This document shows, piece after piece, positions 49,490-58,621 of a stretch of 64,000 bases of DNA. The DNA is taken from positions 310,001 through 374,000 of the forward strand of contig JAZUIY010000016.1 of the NCBI GenBank assembly GCA_045642465.1. The letters are read 5' to 3'. Made by a program: the position numbers and the translations under genes. The stretch's first letter is position 1; each line of letters starts with the position of its first letter. Under the pieces are notes generated by a model, which was given only the letters and a program-made list of their open reading frames with translations, made no database searches and was not told the origin of the DNA. The stretch is from RUG420 sp045642465. Lineage in GTDB: Bacteria; Bacillota; Clostridia; Oscillospirales; Acutalibacteraceae.

Positions 49490-49518
49490 ATTTTAACACA
49501 GTGCCCACGATGACACAA
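49490..49518 (-). promoter_or_regulatory. Probable promoter of prs (proximal)
   Basis: On the minus strand, TTGTGT (49513-49518), a 17-base spacer, and TAAAAT (49490-49495). Confidence 0.55.
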
Positions 49519-49627
49519 TTTGGGAAACAGTCCAAATCTTGTAAGAAATAATTGGGGCTTTTTGTAACCTTCTGCAAACAGCGGGGAAAGTTCGTTTCCT
49601 ATACGGAGGCACGTAACTACGTCGCTT

Positions 49628-49656
49628 TTTCTAGATTTGTCTAAATTCCCCGTCAA
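49628..49656 (-). promoter_or_regulatory. Possible distal promoter of prs
   Basis: On the minus strand, TTGACG (49651-49656), a 17-base spacer, and TAGAAA (49628-49633). It would give a leader of about 220 bases in which I see no known riboswitch. Confidence 0.45.
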
Positions 49657-49663
49657 TTAAAAG

Positions 49664-49697
49664 TTGTCAAGTACTAAATAATGACAAAATATTGTCA
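49664..49697. promoter_or_regulatory. Triple TTGTCA half-site cluster between prs and the V-ATPase operon
   Basis: TTGTCA (49664-49669) is followed 12 bases later by TGACAA-AATA-TTGTCA (49682-49697). It lies about 30 bases upstream of the V-ATPase -35 element and just behind the distal prs promoter, in position to control both. Confidence 0.45.
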
Positions 49698-49728
49698 AAT
49701 GATAGGACTGAAAAATGGCGTAGTTTCC

Positions 49729-49757
49729 TTGTAAACAGTGCCCTGGTTTGTTAGAAT
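49729..49757 (+). promoter_or_regulatory. Probable promoter of the V-ATPase operon
   Basis: TTGTAA (49729-49734), a 17-base spacer, and TAGAAT (49752-49757). The rest of the 427-base gap (49403-49829) holds no recognised gene. Confidence 0.6.
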
Positions 49758-49829
49758 TGAATGGTTACATAGGCGAGGCAAAATCGCCAACGTTTCATAT
49801 GGAAAATCGAGGAAAGGGATGATAACTAC

Positions 49830-50141
49830 ATGGCCTCTGAAATGATCAATCAAGTCCTTGCAGCCGAAACCAAAGCTGCGGACGCAGAAACCGCTGCCAG
49901 AAACAAAGCTTCTGAAATTGTGAAGGCAGCCGAGGCAGAAGCCAAGGCCATCACAGAAGCTGGAAAAGCCGATGCAATCGGCAAACGCAATGAAATCTTA
50001 GCAGCTGCTAAGAAAGAAGCAGAAGGCATTTATGCCGAAGCTCGTGCAAAAGCCGCAACGGAACAGGAAGATTTAGTAAAGCTTGCTGCAGAAAAAGCTG
50101 ATGCTTCCGTTGACGCAGTAATTAAGCACATTATCCCGTAA
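49830..50141 (+). CDS. ntpF: V-type ATPase subunit G/H (peripheral stalk)
   Basis: A 103-residue, Ala/Glu/Lys-rich protein that is one continuous coiled coil (NQVLAAETKAADAETAARNKASEIVKAAEAEAKAI). It is the G-type (AhaH/NtpF) peripheral-stalk subunit, which pairs with subunit E to hold the catalytic head to the membrane part. First gene of the nine-gene operon in the order F-I-K-E-C-G-A-B-D known from Enterococcus hirae. A GGGATG-type ribosome binding site precedes the ATG. Confidence 0.85.
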   Translation: MASEMINQVLAAETKAADAETAARNKASEIVKAAEAEAKAITEAGKADAIGKRNEILAAAKKEAEGIYAEARAKAATEQEDLVKLAAEKADASVDAVIKHIIP

Positions 50142-50181
50142 GTTTTATGGGACAAATCTAAAATAGGGAGGTGGTTTCTGA

Positions 50182-52242
50182 ATGGCAATATTAGACATGA
50201 AGCGCATTGAACTTCTTGCAATGCAGTCTGACCGTAAGGCTTTGCTGGAATTCATCCAGCAGGACGGACGAATCGACATTTCCGATATGGAAGACATTGA
50301 TGGCCTGACAAAGATGGATTCTTCTTCTACCATTACAAACTTTGAAAAGTGGAAGCAGACCGGAACACAGGCACTGGAAATTTTGAATCAGTACGCCCCA
50401 AGCAAAGACGGCGGCGGATTGCTGGCTTCCTTTGCTCCGCGTCCTGACATGACGTTGGCTGAGTTTACAAAGAAGTCAGAAGAAGCAGATGGCATTCTTA
50501 GCAAGTGCCAAGACATTATTGCGCTTTACAAAGATGTACAGGACGCCAACGTGGACGTGCAGCGCGCACAGACCCAAATGGACCAATTGGCTCCATGGAT
50601 GAACCTGGACATTCCTTCCTCCTTCAAAGGAACGGCAACAACCGCCGCATTCATCGGCAGTATTGCAGCTCCAATGACCAGGGAAGAGGTCATGAGCAAA
50701 ATTGCAGAAGAATATCCTGATTTGGACGCAGAAGTCGAAATCGTTTCTTCTGAAGGCAATATGACTTGTCTGGTTGCTCTTTGCCATAAAGACAACAGCA
50801 AATTCTTGGAAGCCGCTCTTCGGAACATAGGGTTCTATGCACCGACAGACCCATCCAAGGAAACTCCTGCACAGCGTATGGAAGCGCTGAAGGCAGAAGT
50901 AAAACATGCAGAAGAAGTCAAAGCTGCTGCGGAAGAAAAGTTAACCGCCTATGGTGAATCCCGCGCAGACATTAACTTCTTAACTGACTACCTTGTTCTC
51001 CGCGAGGACAAGTATCAGGCACTGGACAAACTGTCCATGACAGACCGCGTCTTCTTCCTGAGCGGTTACATCCCGGCAAAATATGCCGATGCAACCGTGA
51101 AAAAACTGGAAAAGAAGTTTGATCTGGCCGTTGACTTGATTGACCCGGATCCGGAAACAGAAGACATTCCGGTAGCCATTGAAAATGGCACCATGGGTTC
51201 CACCATGGAAAACATTACCAACATGTATGCGCCGCCAAGCCAAAGAGACGTAGACCCGAACTTGGTTATGACCATCTTCTATTACTCTCTCTTCGGTATG
51301 ATGCTGGGCGATGCAGGTTACGGTATTTTAATGGTAATTGCCTGCCTGATTGTGAAGTTTAAGTTCCGTTTGGAACCGGCCAAAGCAAAGACCGTTAACT
51401 ACGGTTTGTGCTGTGGTATCGGTACCACCGTATGGGGCGCTTTGATGTGCGGATGGTTTGGTGACTTGCCAGCCTACATCGCCAACGGACTGAAGCCTTA
51501 CACCGAACGTGCAGACTTCATTTATACCAATCATCTGTTCTGGTTTGACCCGAACACCAACACAACCAGATTCCTGTTGTTGTGCTTCTTCATTGGTATT
51601 CTTCACTTAGGCCTGGGCTTAATCATTAATATTGTGAAGCAGAGAAAGCATGAAGGTCTCTTCAACGCCCTTGTTGCCAACGTTCCACAAATCATGATCT
51701 TAATCGGTGTTATTCCACTGATTAACTCTCAGATTGGTAATGGTGCTCTTGCTGAAAACCATGCTACCAAGTGGATTGATGACCTGATTGTTTCCAACTC
51801 TACTATCCTGTATGGAATTCTAGCAGCAGGTGCTGCGCTTATCATCCTTGGTCCTGCACTCATTGCGCTGAAGGACCGTAAACCAATCGGTAAGGTACTG
51901 GGCGGTATCGGCGGTGGTCTTTACGACCTCTACAACGCCGCATCCGGCTACTTGGGAGATATCCTTTCCTATGCCCGTCTGTTGGCCCTTGGTCTTTGCA
52001 CCGGCGTTATCGCTTCCGTTGTAAACCAGCTGGCTGCTCAGATTGGTAACCCGGTAGTATTTGTAATTGTATGTATCTTTGGTCATGCAGTTAACTTTGG
52101 TATCAACCTGATTGGTACTTATGTACATACGAATCGACTTCAATATGTCGAATTCTTTGGAAAATTCTTTGAAGGCGGCGGAAAACTTTACAATCCTCTG
52201 ACCGCTAATTCCAAAACATTCAAATTCAAGGAGGAAAATTAA
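50182..52242 (+). CDS. ntpI: V-type ATPase subunit I (a-type membrane stator)
   Basis: A 686-residue subunit a/I. Residues 1 to about 360 are cytoplasmic and partly coiled coil (EALKAEVKHAEEVKAAAEEKL). The C-terminal half has about eight membrane helices, starting at LVMTIFYYSLFGMMLGDAGYGILM, which is highly conserved in this family. SYARLLALGL holds the conserved Arg that faces the ion-binding Glu of the c ring, and HTNRLQYVEFFGKFFEGGG closes the protein. It forms the ion half-channels. Normal length; second gene of the operon. Confidence 0.95.
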   Translation: MAILDMKRIELLAMQSDRKALLEFIQQDGRIDISDMEDIDGLTKMDSSSTITNFEKWKQTGTQALEILNQYAPSKDGGGLLASFAPRPDMTLAEFTKKSEEADGILSKCQDIIALYKDVQDANVDVQRAQTQMDQLAPWMNLDIPSSFKGTATTAAFIGSIAAPMTREEVMSKIAEEYPDLDAEVEIVSSEGNMTCLVALCHKDNSKFLEAALRNIGFYAPTDPSKETPAQRMEALKAEVKHAEEVKAAAEEKLTAYGESRADINFLTDYLVLREDKYQALDKLSMTDRVFFLSGYIPAKYADATVKKLEKKFDLAVDLIDPDPETEDIPVAIENGTMGSTMENITNMYAPPSQRDVDPNLVMTIFYYSLFGMMLGDAGYGILMVIACLIVKFKFRLEPAKAKTVNYGLCCGIGTTVWGALMCGWFGDLPAYIANGLKPYTERADFIYTNHLFWFDPNTNTTRFLLLCFFIGILHLGLGLIINIVKQRKHEGLFNALVANVPQIMILIGVIPLINSQIGNGALAENHATKWIDDLIVSNSTILYGILAAGAALIILGPALIALKDRKPIGKVLGGIGGGLYDLYNAASGYLGDILSYARLLALGLCTGVIASVVNQLAAQIGNPVVFVIVCIFGHAVNFGINLIGTYVHTNRLQYVEFFGKFFEGGGKLYNPLTANSKTFKFKEEN

Positions 52243-52244
52243 TC

Positions 52245-52700
52245 ATGACTTATGGTGTAATGTTAGCTATTTTAGGTGCTGCTATTGCAGCAATCTTCTC
52301 CGGCCTGGGCTCCGCTAAGGGCGTAGGTCTTGTAGGTAAAGCCGCTGCCGGCGCAGTTGCTGAAGATCCATCCCTTTTCGGTAAGGTACTTATTCTCCAG
52401 ATTCTTCCTGGTACCCAGGGCCTTTATGGCTTCCTTGCCGCTTTCATGATCATGAACAAAATTGCTGATGGTATGACCGTAGAACAGGGCCTCGGCCTTC
52501 TTGCTGCCGGTATTCCAATCGCAGTTGTAGGTTACTTCTCCGCTCAGCATCAGGGTGCTGTAGCTGCTTCCGGTGTATCCGTAGCACTCAAGAGACCTGA
52601 CCAGAACGGTAAGTCCATCATCCTTTCTGCAATGGTAGAAACCTATGCAGTACTTGCACTTCTTATCTCCATCCTTCTCATCGGTAAGGTTATTTTCTAA
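52245..52700 (+). CDS. ntpK: V-type ATPase subunit K (c-ring), sodium-type signature
   Basis: A 151-residue duplicated hairpin proteolipid with four helices. Compared with E. hirae NtpK, whose Na+ ligands are Leu61, Thr64, Gln65, Gln110 and Glu139, this protein has Leu54, Thr57, Gln58, Gln103 and Glu132, a constant offset of seven (motifs LPGTQGLYG, QHQG, VETYA). This predicts a Na+-binding c ring. It follows ntpI by two bases and has an AGGAGG site. The rotor ring moves ions as the head hydrolyses or makes ATP. Confidence 0.95.
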   Translation: MTYGVMLAILGAAIAAIFSGLGSAKGVGLVGKAAAGAVAEDPSLFGKVLILQILPGTQGLYGFLAAFMIMNKIADGMTVEQGLGLLAAGIPIAVVGYFSAQHQGAVAASGVSVALKRPDQNGKSIILSAMVETYAVLALLISILLIGKVIF

Positions 52701-52743
52701 TTAAGATAACAACATAGCTTACAAAGTTTGAAGGAGAATAAGA

Positions 52744-53328
52744 ATGACAGGTTTAAATAAGATTATTGACCGCATTGCTGAAGACTCCAAAGCAAAATGT
52801 GACGACATCCTCTTAGAAGCTAAGGGCGAAGCCGACAAAATCAAAGCTGCTGCAGAAGAACAGGTAAAACTGGATACTGCTGCCGTAGTAGAACAGGCCA
52901 ACAAGGAAGCAAAGCTTACCGTAGAAATGGCCAATTCCGGTTCCGAACAGGAAGCTAAGAAGCAGATCTTAGCTACCAAGGTTCATATCTTAGACAAGGC
53001 TATTGAAGCTGCTCTCTCTAAGCTGAAGAACCTTCCGGAAGGGGAATACTTTGATACCATTTACCGTTTGGTAAAAGCAAATGCGCAAGATACAGACGGA
53101 ATTCTGTACCTGGGCGCCAAGGACCTTGCTCGTTTACCGGCTGACTTTGCTGAAAAAGTAAATGAAGCCACCAAGGGTAACATCAAGGTTGCCGAAGCTG
53201 CCAAGGACATTTCCGATGGTTTCATCCTCGCTTACGGCGAAATTGAAATCAATTGCACTTTCGATGCTTTAATTGCCTCTGCAAAAGACAGCATCAAAGA
53301 CGAACTTCACAAGATTATTTTTGCCTGA
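52744..53328 (+). CDS. ntpE: V-type ATPase subunit E (peripheral stalk)
   Basis: A 194-residue subunit E. The N-terminal half is a long coiled coil (IAEDSKAKCDDILLEAKGEADKIKAAAEEQVKLD) that pairs with subunit G. The C-terminal half is a mixed alpha/beta domain ending KDSIKDELHKIIFA that contacts the top of the catalytic head. It lies between the c-ring gene and subunit C, as in E. hirae. An AAGGAG site is seven bases upstream. Confidence 0.9.
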   Translation: MTGLNKIIDRIAEDSKAKCDDILLEAKGEADKIKAAAEEQVKLDTAAVVEQANKEAKLTVEMANSGSEQEAKKQILATKVHILDKAIEAALSKLKNLPEGEYFDTIYRLVKANAQDTDGILYLGAKDLARLPADFAEKVNEATKGNIKVAEAAKDISDGFILAYGEIEINCTFDALIASAKDSIKDELHKIIFA

Positions 53329-53354
53329 ACACATGCTAAAGGAGGTATATGATT

Positions 53355-54341
53355 ATGAGTCGCAAACAATACGATTCTGATTATGCATATGCAGTAGCGC
53401 GTGTCAGAGCAAACGAGAAAAACCTTTTAACTGCCGCTGATGTAGAACAGCTGATTGAAGCAGAAGATTATGACACTGTTATGAAAAAGCTGTCTGAACA
53501 GGGCTGGGGAGACTTGGACGGCGTAACCGATTACGCTCCGTACATTTCTGCTCATTTCCAGGAAACATGGGACCTCCTCGAAGAAATCTTAGGAGAGGAC
53601 ATTCATGTTCTGGATATGCTTCTCATTCCAAATGACGTTCAGAATCTGAAGGCTGCATTAAAGGCAAAAGTTTCTCAGAACGAATCGAACGATATCTACA
53701 CAGATTCCACCGTTTATCCGGTAGAAGAAGTAAAGGCTGCCGTAGCTGAAAAAGACTTTGCTGCGCTTCCTGAATTTATGCAGGAAGCTGCCGAAGCTGC
53801 TTATGACGTGCTCACCAGCACCGGTAACGGTCAGGTGGCAGACGCCATTATTGACAAGGCTGCCTTAACCGAAATGGCAAAACTGGGAAAAGCATCCGGC
53901 TCCAATGTTTTGGCTGATCTTGCTGAACGCAAGGTTGCCACTGCGGACATGAAGATTGCTCTTCGCTGTGCCAACACCGGAAAGGGAGAGGACTTCTTAG
54001 ACCAATCCTTAGCTGACTGCAAGGGTCTGAACTTGAAAGACCTGAAGACTGCTGTATTGGCAGGGGAACAGGCTGTTCTGGATTACCTGAAGAAGACCCC
54101 TTACGCCATGGGCGCCATCAAATTTGAAGAAAGCACTTCCGCCTTCGAAAAATGGTGCGATGACATTCTTCTGGAATGCGTAGAAAATGCCAAGTTTACC
54201 GCATTGGGCACTGACCCTATTGTGGCTCACTACCTGGCAAGAGATGCGGAACTGAAAACCGCAAGAATCGTTCTTTCTGCCAAGAAAAACCATCTTGATG
54301 GTGACATTATCAGAGAGAGGGTGAGAACGCTTTATGTATAA
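53355..54341 (+). CDS. ntpC: V-type ATPase subunit C (d-type)
   Basis: About 328 residues of the V-ATPase C/d family: YDSDYAYAVARVRANEKNLLTAADVEQLIEAEDYDTVMKKL at the start, and VAHYLARDAELKTARIVLSAKKNHLDGDIIRERVRTLYV at the end, both typical. It couples the central rotor to the c ring. The ATG at 53355 has nine bases to AGGAGG; an ATG at 53349 is only three bases away and less likely. Its end overlaps the start of the next gene by eight bases. Confidence 0.92.
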   Translation: MSRKQYDSDYAYAVARVRANEKNLLTAADVEQLIEAEDYDTVMKKLSEQGWGDLDGVTDYAPYISAHFQETWDLLEEILGEDIHVLDMLLIPNDVQNLKAALKAKVSQNESNDIYTDSTVYPVEEVKAAVAEKDFAALPEFMQEAAEAAYDVLTSTGNGQVADAIIDKAALTEMAKLGKASGSNVLADLAERKVATADMKIALRCANTGKGEDFLDQSLADCKGLNLKDLKTAVLAGEQAVLDYLKKTPYAMGAIKFEESTSAFEKWCDDILLECVENAKFTALGTDPIVAHYLARDAELKTARIVLSAKKNHLDGDIIRERVRTLYV

Positions 54342-54651
54342 GGTAGCTGCAATTGGAGATAAAGACTCCATTTATGGTTTTGCTTCCATCGGCCTGGATA
54401 TTGTTCCATGTGACGACCCGGAAGTAGCAAAAAAGGAAATCCGTAGCATGGCAGATAACGGCTATGGCGTTATCTTCATTACGGAAAAGCTGGCTGCTCA
54501 GGTAGAAAGCGAACTCAACCGTTATAGAGAACTCCCTCTGCCGGCCATTATCTTAATCCCTGGGGTTGACGGTAATACCGGTCTTGGTATGAGAAACGTT
54601 TCCAAATCTGTCGAACAGGCAGTTGGTTCAGACATTCTTTCCGACGCGTAA
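54334..54651 (+). CDS. ntpG: V-type ATPase subunit F
   Basis: A 105-residue subunit F (NtpG in E. hirae): MYKVAAIGDKDSIYGFASIGLDIVPCDD ... GYGVIFITEKLAAQVE ... LPAIILIPGVDGNTGLGMRNVSKSVEQAVGSDIL. It is a small Rossmann-like part of the central stalk that binds subunit D. Its start overlaps the end of the C-subunit gene. A gap of 48 bases separates it from the catalytic A subunit. Confidence 0.93.
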   Translation: MYKVAAIGDKDSIYGFASIGLDIVPCDDPEVAKKEIRSMADNGYGVIFITEKLAAQVESELNRYRELPLPAIILIPGVDGNTGLGMRNVSKSVEQAVGSDILSDA

Positions 54652-54699
54652 CGCGTAATCAAAATAAAGATAGCCGTAAGAAAGGCGTGAATAAATAAA

Positions 54700-56475
54700 A
54701 TGGCCAAAGGAACAATTACCAAGGTTGCCGGTCCTCTTGTTGTTGCTGACAACATGAGAGACGCCAACATGTACGACGTAGTACGTGTAGGCGACGAGCG
54801 ACTCATTGGTGAAATTATTGAAATGCACGAAGACAGAGCTTCCATCCAGGTTTACGAAGAAACTTCCGGCCTGGGTACCGGAACGACTGTTGAATCTACC
54901 GGTGCACCTTTGAGCGTAGAGCTTGGGCCAGGTTTGATTTCCACCATCTACGATGGTATTCAGCGTCCGCTGGAAAACATCCGTAAGATGACCGGTAACA
55001 ACCTGACCAGAGGTGTAGAAGTACCATCCATTGATAAAGAAAAGAAATGGCACTTTGATCCAATCATGAAGCCGGGCGACAAAGTTGTTGCAGGCGACAT
55101 CATTGGTACCGTTCAGGAAAATGAAGTAGTACTTCATAAAATCATGGTTCCACCAACCTCTAAGGGTGGGGAACTGAAGACCATCTTCGAAGGTGACTAC
55201 ACCGTAGAAGAAACCGTTGCTACCATTGAAACCAAAGATGGCAAAACCGAAGACGTTTGCCTCATGCAGAAGTGGCCGGTTCGTGTAGGTCGTCCATATA
55301 AGAAGAAAATCAACACCAATATCCCTCTGGTTACCGGACAGCGTGTTATTGACTGTCTGTTCCCAATTGCCAAGGGTGGTGTAGCTGCCATTCCTGGTCC
55401 GTTCGGTTCCGGTAAAACCGTAACCCAGCACCAGTTGGCTAAGTGGGCAGCAGCTGAAATCGTTGTATACATAGGTTGTGGTGAACGTGGTAACGAAATG
55501 ACCGACGTATTGAACGAATTCCCAGAACTGATTGACCCGCATACCGGTAAGTCCCTGATGGAACGTACCGTTTTGATTGCAAACACCTCCGACATGCCGG
55601 TAGCAGCTCGTGAAGCTTCTGTATACACCGGTATCACCATTGCTGAATACTTCCGTGACATGGGCTACTCCGTAGCTCTCATGGCTGACTCCACTTCCCG
55701 TTGGGCAGAAGCGCTTCGTGAAATGTCCGGCCGTCTGGAAGAAATGCCTGGTGAAGAAGGTTACCCAGCATACTTGGGTTCCCGTATTGCACAGTTCTAT
55801 GAACGTGCAGGTATGGTTGGCACCTTAGGTTCTGACGAACGCATCGGTGCTCTTTCCGTAATCGGTGCTGTATCGCCTCCAGGTGGTGACATTTCCGAGC
55901 CGGTATCTCAGGCTACCCTTCGTATTGTTAAGGCATACTGGGGTCTGGATGCTGCTCTTGCTCATGAACGTCACTTCCCGGCAATTAACTGGCTGACTTC
56001 TTACTCTCTGTACGCTGACCGTCTTGGTAAGTGGTTCAACTCCGAAGTTTCCGAGGACTGGACTGCTCTCCGTGGACGTCTTATGACCATCCTTTCTGAA
56101 GAAGCAGAACTGAATGAAATCGTACAGATGGTAGGTATGGATGCACTTTCTGACCCAGACCGTCTGAAGATGGAAGCTGCTCGCTCCATCCGTGAAGACT
56201 TCCTGCATCAGGACGCATACGACCCAGTTGATACCTATACTTCTTCCCTGAAGATGCGTAACTTGATGGATCTTGTACTGCAGTACTATGACCTGTCTCT
56301 CGACGCATTGAACAAGGGCGGTAATATCAATGACATCATTGCACTTCCAGTACGTGAAACCATCGGTCGTTTCAAGTATGTAGAAGAAGCTGACATGCCG
56401 GAAGCATACCAGCAGATTCTGGAACGTCTCAACAAGGAACTTGCTGATGTCTTAGCGAAAGGAGAGGACTTCTAA
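54700..56475 (+). CDS. ntpA: V-type ATPase catalytic subunit A
   Basis: A 591-residue catalytic subunit of normal length. The beta-barrel N-terminus (GTITKVAGPLVVADNMRDANMYD) is followed by the A-specific non-homologous insert, the P-loop GPFGSGKT at about residues 233-240, the catalytic Glu in GCGERGNEM, and SRWAEALREMSGRLEEMPGEEGYPAYL. It hydrolyses or synthesises ATP in the soluble head with subunit B. Its stop codon overlaps the ATG of ntpB. Codon use is strongly biased. Confidence 0.98.
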   Translation: MAKGTITKVAGPLVVADNMRDANMYDVVRVGDERLIGEIIEMHEDRASIQVYEETSGLGTGTTVESTGAPLSVELGPGLISTIYDGIQRPLENIRKMTGNNLTRGVEVPSIDKEKKWHFDPIMKPGDKVVAGDIIGTVQENEVVLHKIMVPPTSKGGELKTIFEGDYTVEETVATIETKDGKTEDVCLMQKWPVRVGRPYKKKINTNIPLVTGQRVIDCLFPIAKGGVAAIPGPFGSGKTVTQHQLAKWAAAEIVVYIGCGERGNEMTDVLNEFPELIDPHTGKSLMERTVLIANTSDMPVAAREASVYTGITIAEYFRDMGYSVALMADSTSRWAEALREMSGRLEEMPGEEGYPAYLGSRIAQFYERAGMVGTLGSDERIGALSVIGAVSPPGGDISEPVSQATLRIVKAYWGLDAALAHERHFPAINWLTSYSLYADRLGKWFNSEVSEDWTALRGRLMTILSEEAELNEIVQMVGMDALSDPDRLKMEAARSIREDFLHQDAYDPVDTYTSSLKMRNLMDLVLQYYDLSLDALNKGGNINDIIALPVRETIGRFKYVEEADMPEAYQQILERLNKELADVLAKGEDF

Positions 56476-57848
56476 TGCCAAAAGAATATAGAACTATTCA
56501 AGAGGTTGCCGGTCCTCTTATGGTTGTTAGAGACGTAGAAAACGTTTCCTACAACGAACTCGGTGAAATTGAACTTGCCAACGGCGAAACCCGTCGTTGC
56601 AAGGTTTTGGAAGTAGACGGCTCCAACGCAGTTGTACAGCTGTTCGAAAGTTCCACCGGTATCAACCTTTCCAATTCTAAGGTTCGTTTTTCCGGTCGTA
56701 CCATGGAACTGGGCGTATCTGAAGATATGCTTGGCCGTGTATTCGACGGTTTGGGCCGTCCAATCGACGGTGGCCCAGAAATCATCCCTGACAAGAGACT
56801 TGACGTAAACGGCGCTCCAATGAACCCGGCTGCCCGTGCATTCCCGGCAGAATTCATTCAGACCGGCGTTTCCGCAATTGATGGTCTGAACACCCTGGTT
56901 CGTGGCCAGAAGCTGCCAATCTTCTCTTGCTCCGGTCTTCCACATGCTGAACTGGCTGCTCAGATTGCACGTCAGGCAAAAGTACGCGGAACCGATGAAC
57001 AGTTCGCAGTAGTATTTGCTGCATTGGGTATTACCTTCGAAGAACAGAACTACTTCGTAGAATCCTTCCGTGAATCCGGTGCTCTTGACCGTACCGTACT
57101 GTTCACCAACTTGGCTAACGACCCGGCTGTTGAACGTATTGCTACTCCTAAGATGGCACTGACCGCTGCTGAATACCTTGCTTTCGAAAAGGGCATGCAC
57201 GTACTGGTTATCCTTACCGATATTACCAACTACGCTGACGCACTTCGTGAAGTATCCGCAGCACAGAAGGAAGTACCTGGCCGTCGTGGTTATCCTGGTT
57301 ACCTTTACACCGACCTTGCTACCATGTACGAACGTGCCGGCCGTCAGCTTGGTAAAGATGGTTCCATCACCATGATCCCAATCCTTACCATGCCGGAAGA
57401 CGACATTACCCATCCAATCCCTGACCTTACCGGTTACATCACCGAAGGCCAGATCATCTTGGACCGTGACCTCCACCGTAAGGGCATCGAACCTCCAATC
57501 AACGTACTCCCATCTCTTTCCCGTTTGAAGGATAAGGGTATCGGCGAAGGCAAGACCCGTGGAGACCACAAGAACACCATGAACCAGCTGTTTGCTGCTT
57601 ACTCCAGAGGTAAGGACGCAAAAGAGCTTATGACCATTCTTGGTGAAGCAGCTCTTACCGATATTGACCTTCTGTACGCTAAGTTTGCTGATGAATTCGA
57701 AAAGAAGTACATCGCACAGGGCTTTGAATCTGACCGTTCCATTGAAGAAACTTTGGATATCGGCTGGGAACTTCTCAGACTCCTTCCGCGTACCGAACTC
57801 AAACGTATCTCCGATAAACTCCTCGACGAGTACTATGACAAGCAGTAA
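56475..57848 (+). CDS. ntpB: V-type ATPase regulatory subunit B
   Basis: A 457-residue B subunit. It begins YRTIQEVAGPLMVVRDVENVSYNELGEI. There is no Walker A motif; KLPIFSCSGLPHAELAAQIARQA stands in its place, as in all B subunits. TDITNYADALREVSAAQKEVPGRRGYPGYLYTDLATMYERAGR carries the conserved arginine region that completes the catalytic site of subunit A. AAAGGAGAGG serves as ribosome binding site inside the end of ntpA. Confidence 0.98.
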   Translation: MPKEYRTIQEVAGPLMVVRDVENVSYNELGEIELANGETRRCKVLEVDGSNAVVQLFESSTGINLSNSKVRFSGRTMELGVSEDMLGRVFDGLGRPIDGGPEIIPDKRLDVNGAPMNPAARAFPAEFIQTGVSAIDGLNTLVRGQKLPIFSCSGLPHAELAAQIARQAKVRGTDEQFAVVFAALGITFEEQNYFVESFRESGALDRTVLFTNLANDPAVERIATPKMALTAAEYLAFEKGMHVLVILTDITNYADALREVSAAQKEVPGRRGYPGYLYTDLATMYERAGRQLGKDGSITMIPILTMPEDDITHPIPDLTGYITEGQIILDRDLHRKGIEPPINVLPSLSRLKDKGIGEGKTRGDHKNTMNQLFAAYSRGKDAKELMTILGEAALTDIDLLYAKFADEFEKKYIAQGFESDRSIEETLDIGWELLRLLPRTELKRISDKLLDEYYDKQ

Positions 57849-57863
57849 AGTAGGTGAAAACAA

Positions 57864-58517
57864 GTGGCAATTCTCAATGTAAATCCTACCCGAATGGAAC
57901 TGAATAACCTGAAGGGTAAGTTGAAGACTGCTACTCGTGGTCACAAGCTCCTGAAGGATAAGCGTGACGAACTGATGCGCGAATTCATTGAAATGGTTCG
58001 CGAAAACAAGGAACTCCGCCGTGAGGTAGAAAAGGGTATTGCAGAAGCCAATGCGCATATGTCTGTTGCCCGTTCCGTTATGAGCGATGAAGCTCTTAAC
58101 GTTGCCCTCATGCTTCCGATGCAGGAGATGAGCCTCCAAATTTCCAAAAAGAATGTCATGTCCGTTAACATTCCGGTATTTGATGCCAAATTCAAAACCG
58201 CAGATGAAAACGACATCTATTCTTATGGTTATGCGTTCACCTCTTCTGACTTGGATGACGCAGTAAAAGCATTGTCCGACATTATGCCGAAAATGCTCCG
58301 CTTGGCAGAACTGGAAAAGTCCTGTCAGCTCATGGCGGCTGAAATTGAAAAGACCCGTCGTCGTGTAAATGCACTGGAACACGTTATGATCCCGAACTAT
58401 CAGGATACTATCCGCTACATTCGCATGAAGCTGGATGAAAACGACCGTTCCACCACTACACGTTTGATGAAGGTTAAGGACATGCTCCTTGAGGAAGCTC
58501 ATCATTACGAGCAGTAA
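57864..58517 (+). CDS. ntpD: V-type ATPase subunit D (central rotor)
   Basis: A 217-residue subunit D starting at a GTG (57864) preceded by AGGTGA. NVNPTRMELNNLKGKLKTATRGHKLLKDKRDELMREF is the conserved N-terminal helix, and a second long helix near the end (SCQLMAAEIEKTRRRVNALEHVMIPN) forms the antiparallel coiled coil of the rotor shaft. It is the last gene of the operon, before a strong terminator. Confidence 0.95.
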   Translation: MAILNVNPTRMELNNLKGKLKTATRGHKLLKDKRDELMREFIEMVRENKELRREVEKGIAEANAHMSVARSVMSDEALNVALMLPMQEMSLQISKKNVMSVNIPVFDAKFKTADENDIYSYGYAFTSSDLDDAVKALSDIMPKMLRLAELEKSCQLMAAEIEKTRRRVNALEHVMIPNYQDTIRYIRMKLDENDRSTTTRLMKVKDMLLEEAHHYEQ

Positions 58518-58535
58518 TCGAAGGAAAAATAAAAA

Positions 58536-58580
58536 AGACCTCACAGCACATAAAATGTGCTCGTGGGGTCTCTTTTTTTG
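58536..58580 (+). terminator. Intrinsic terminator of the V-ATPase operon
   Basis: A long interrupted stem (AGACC...AGCACAT with ATGTGCT...GGTCT) around a short loop, followed by seven T. A TATAAT (58582-58587) follows at once and is probably the -10 element for pgi, with a poor -35. Confidence 0.9.
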
Positions 58581-58621
58581 CTATAATACTATAGTAATGT
58601 TTCTAAGAAAGGATCAAAAAA

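Noticed and set aside
49403..49650. Possible ykkC/PRPP riboswitch upstream of prs
   Set aside because: The long leader lacks the conserved ykkC sequence elements, so no riboswitch is called.
56472..58544. Long minus-strand open frame opposite ntpB and ntpD
   Set aside because: It arises from the strong codon bias of the V-ATPase genes; no ribosome binding site and no recognisable protein.
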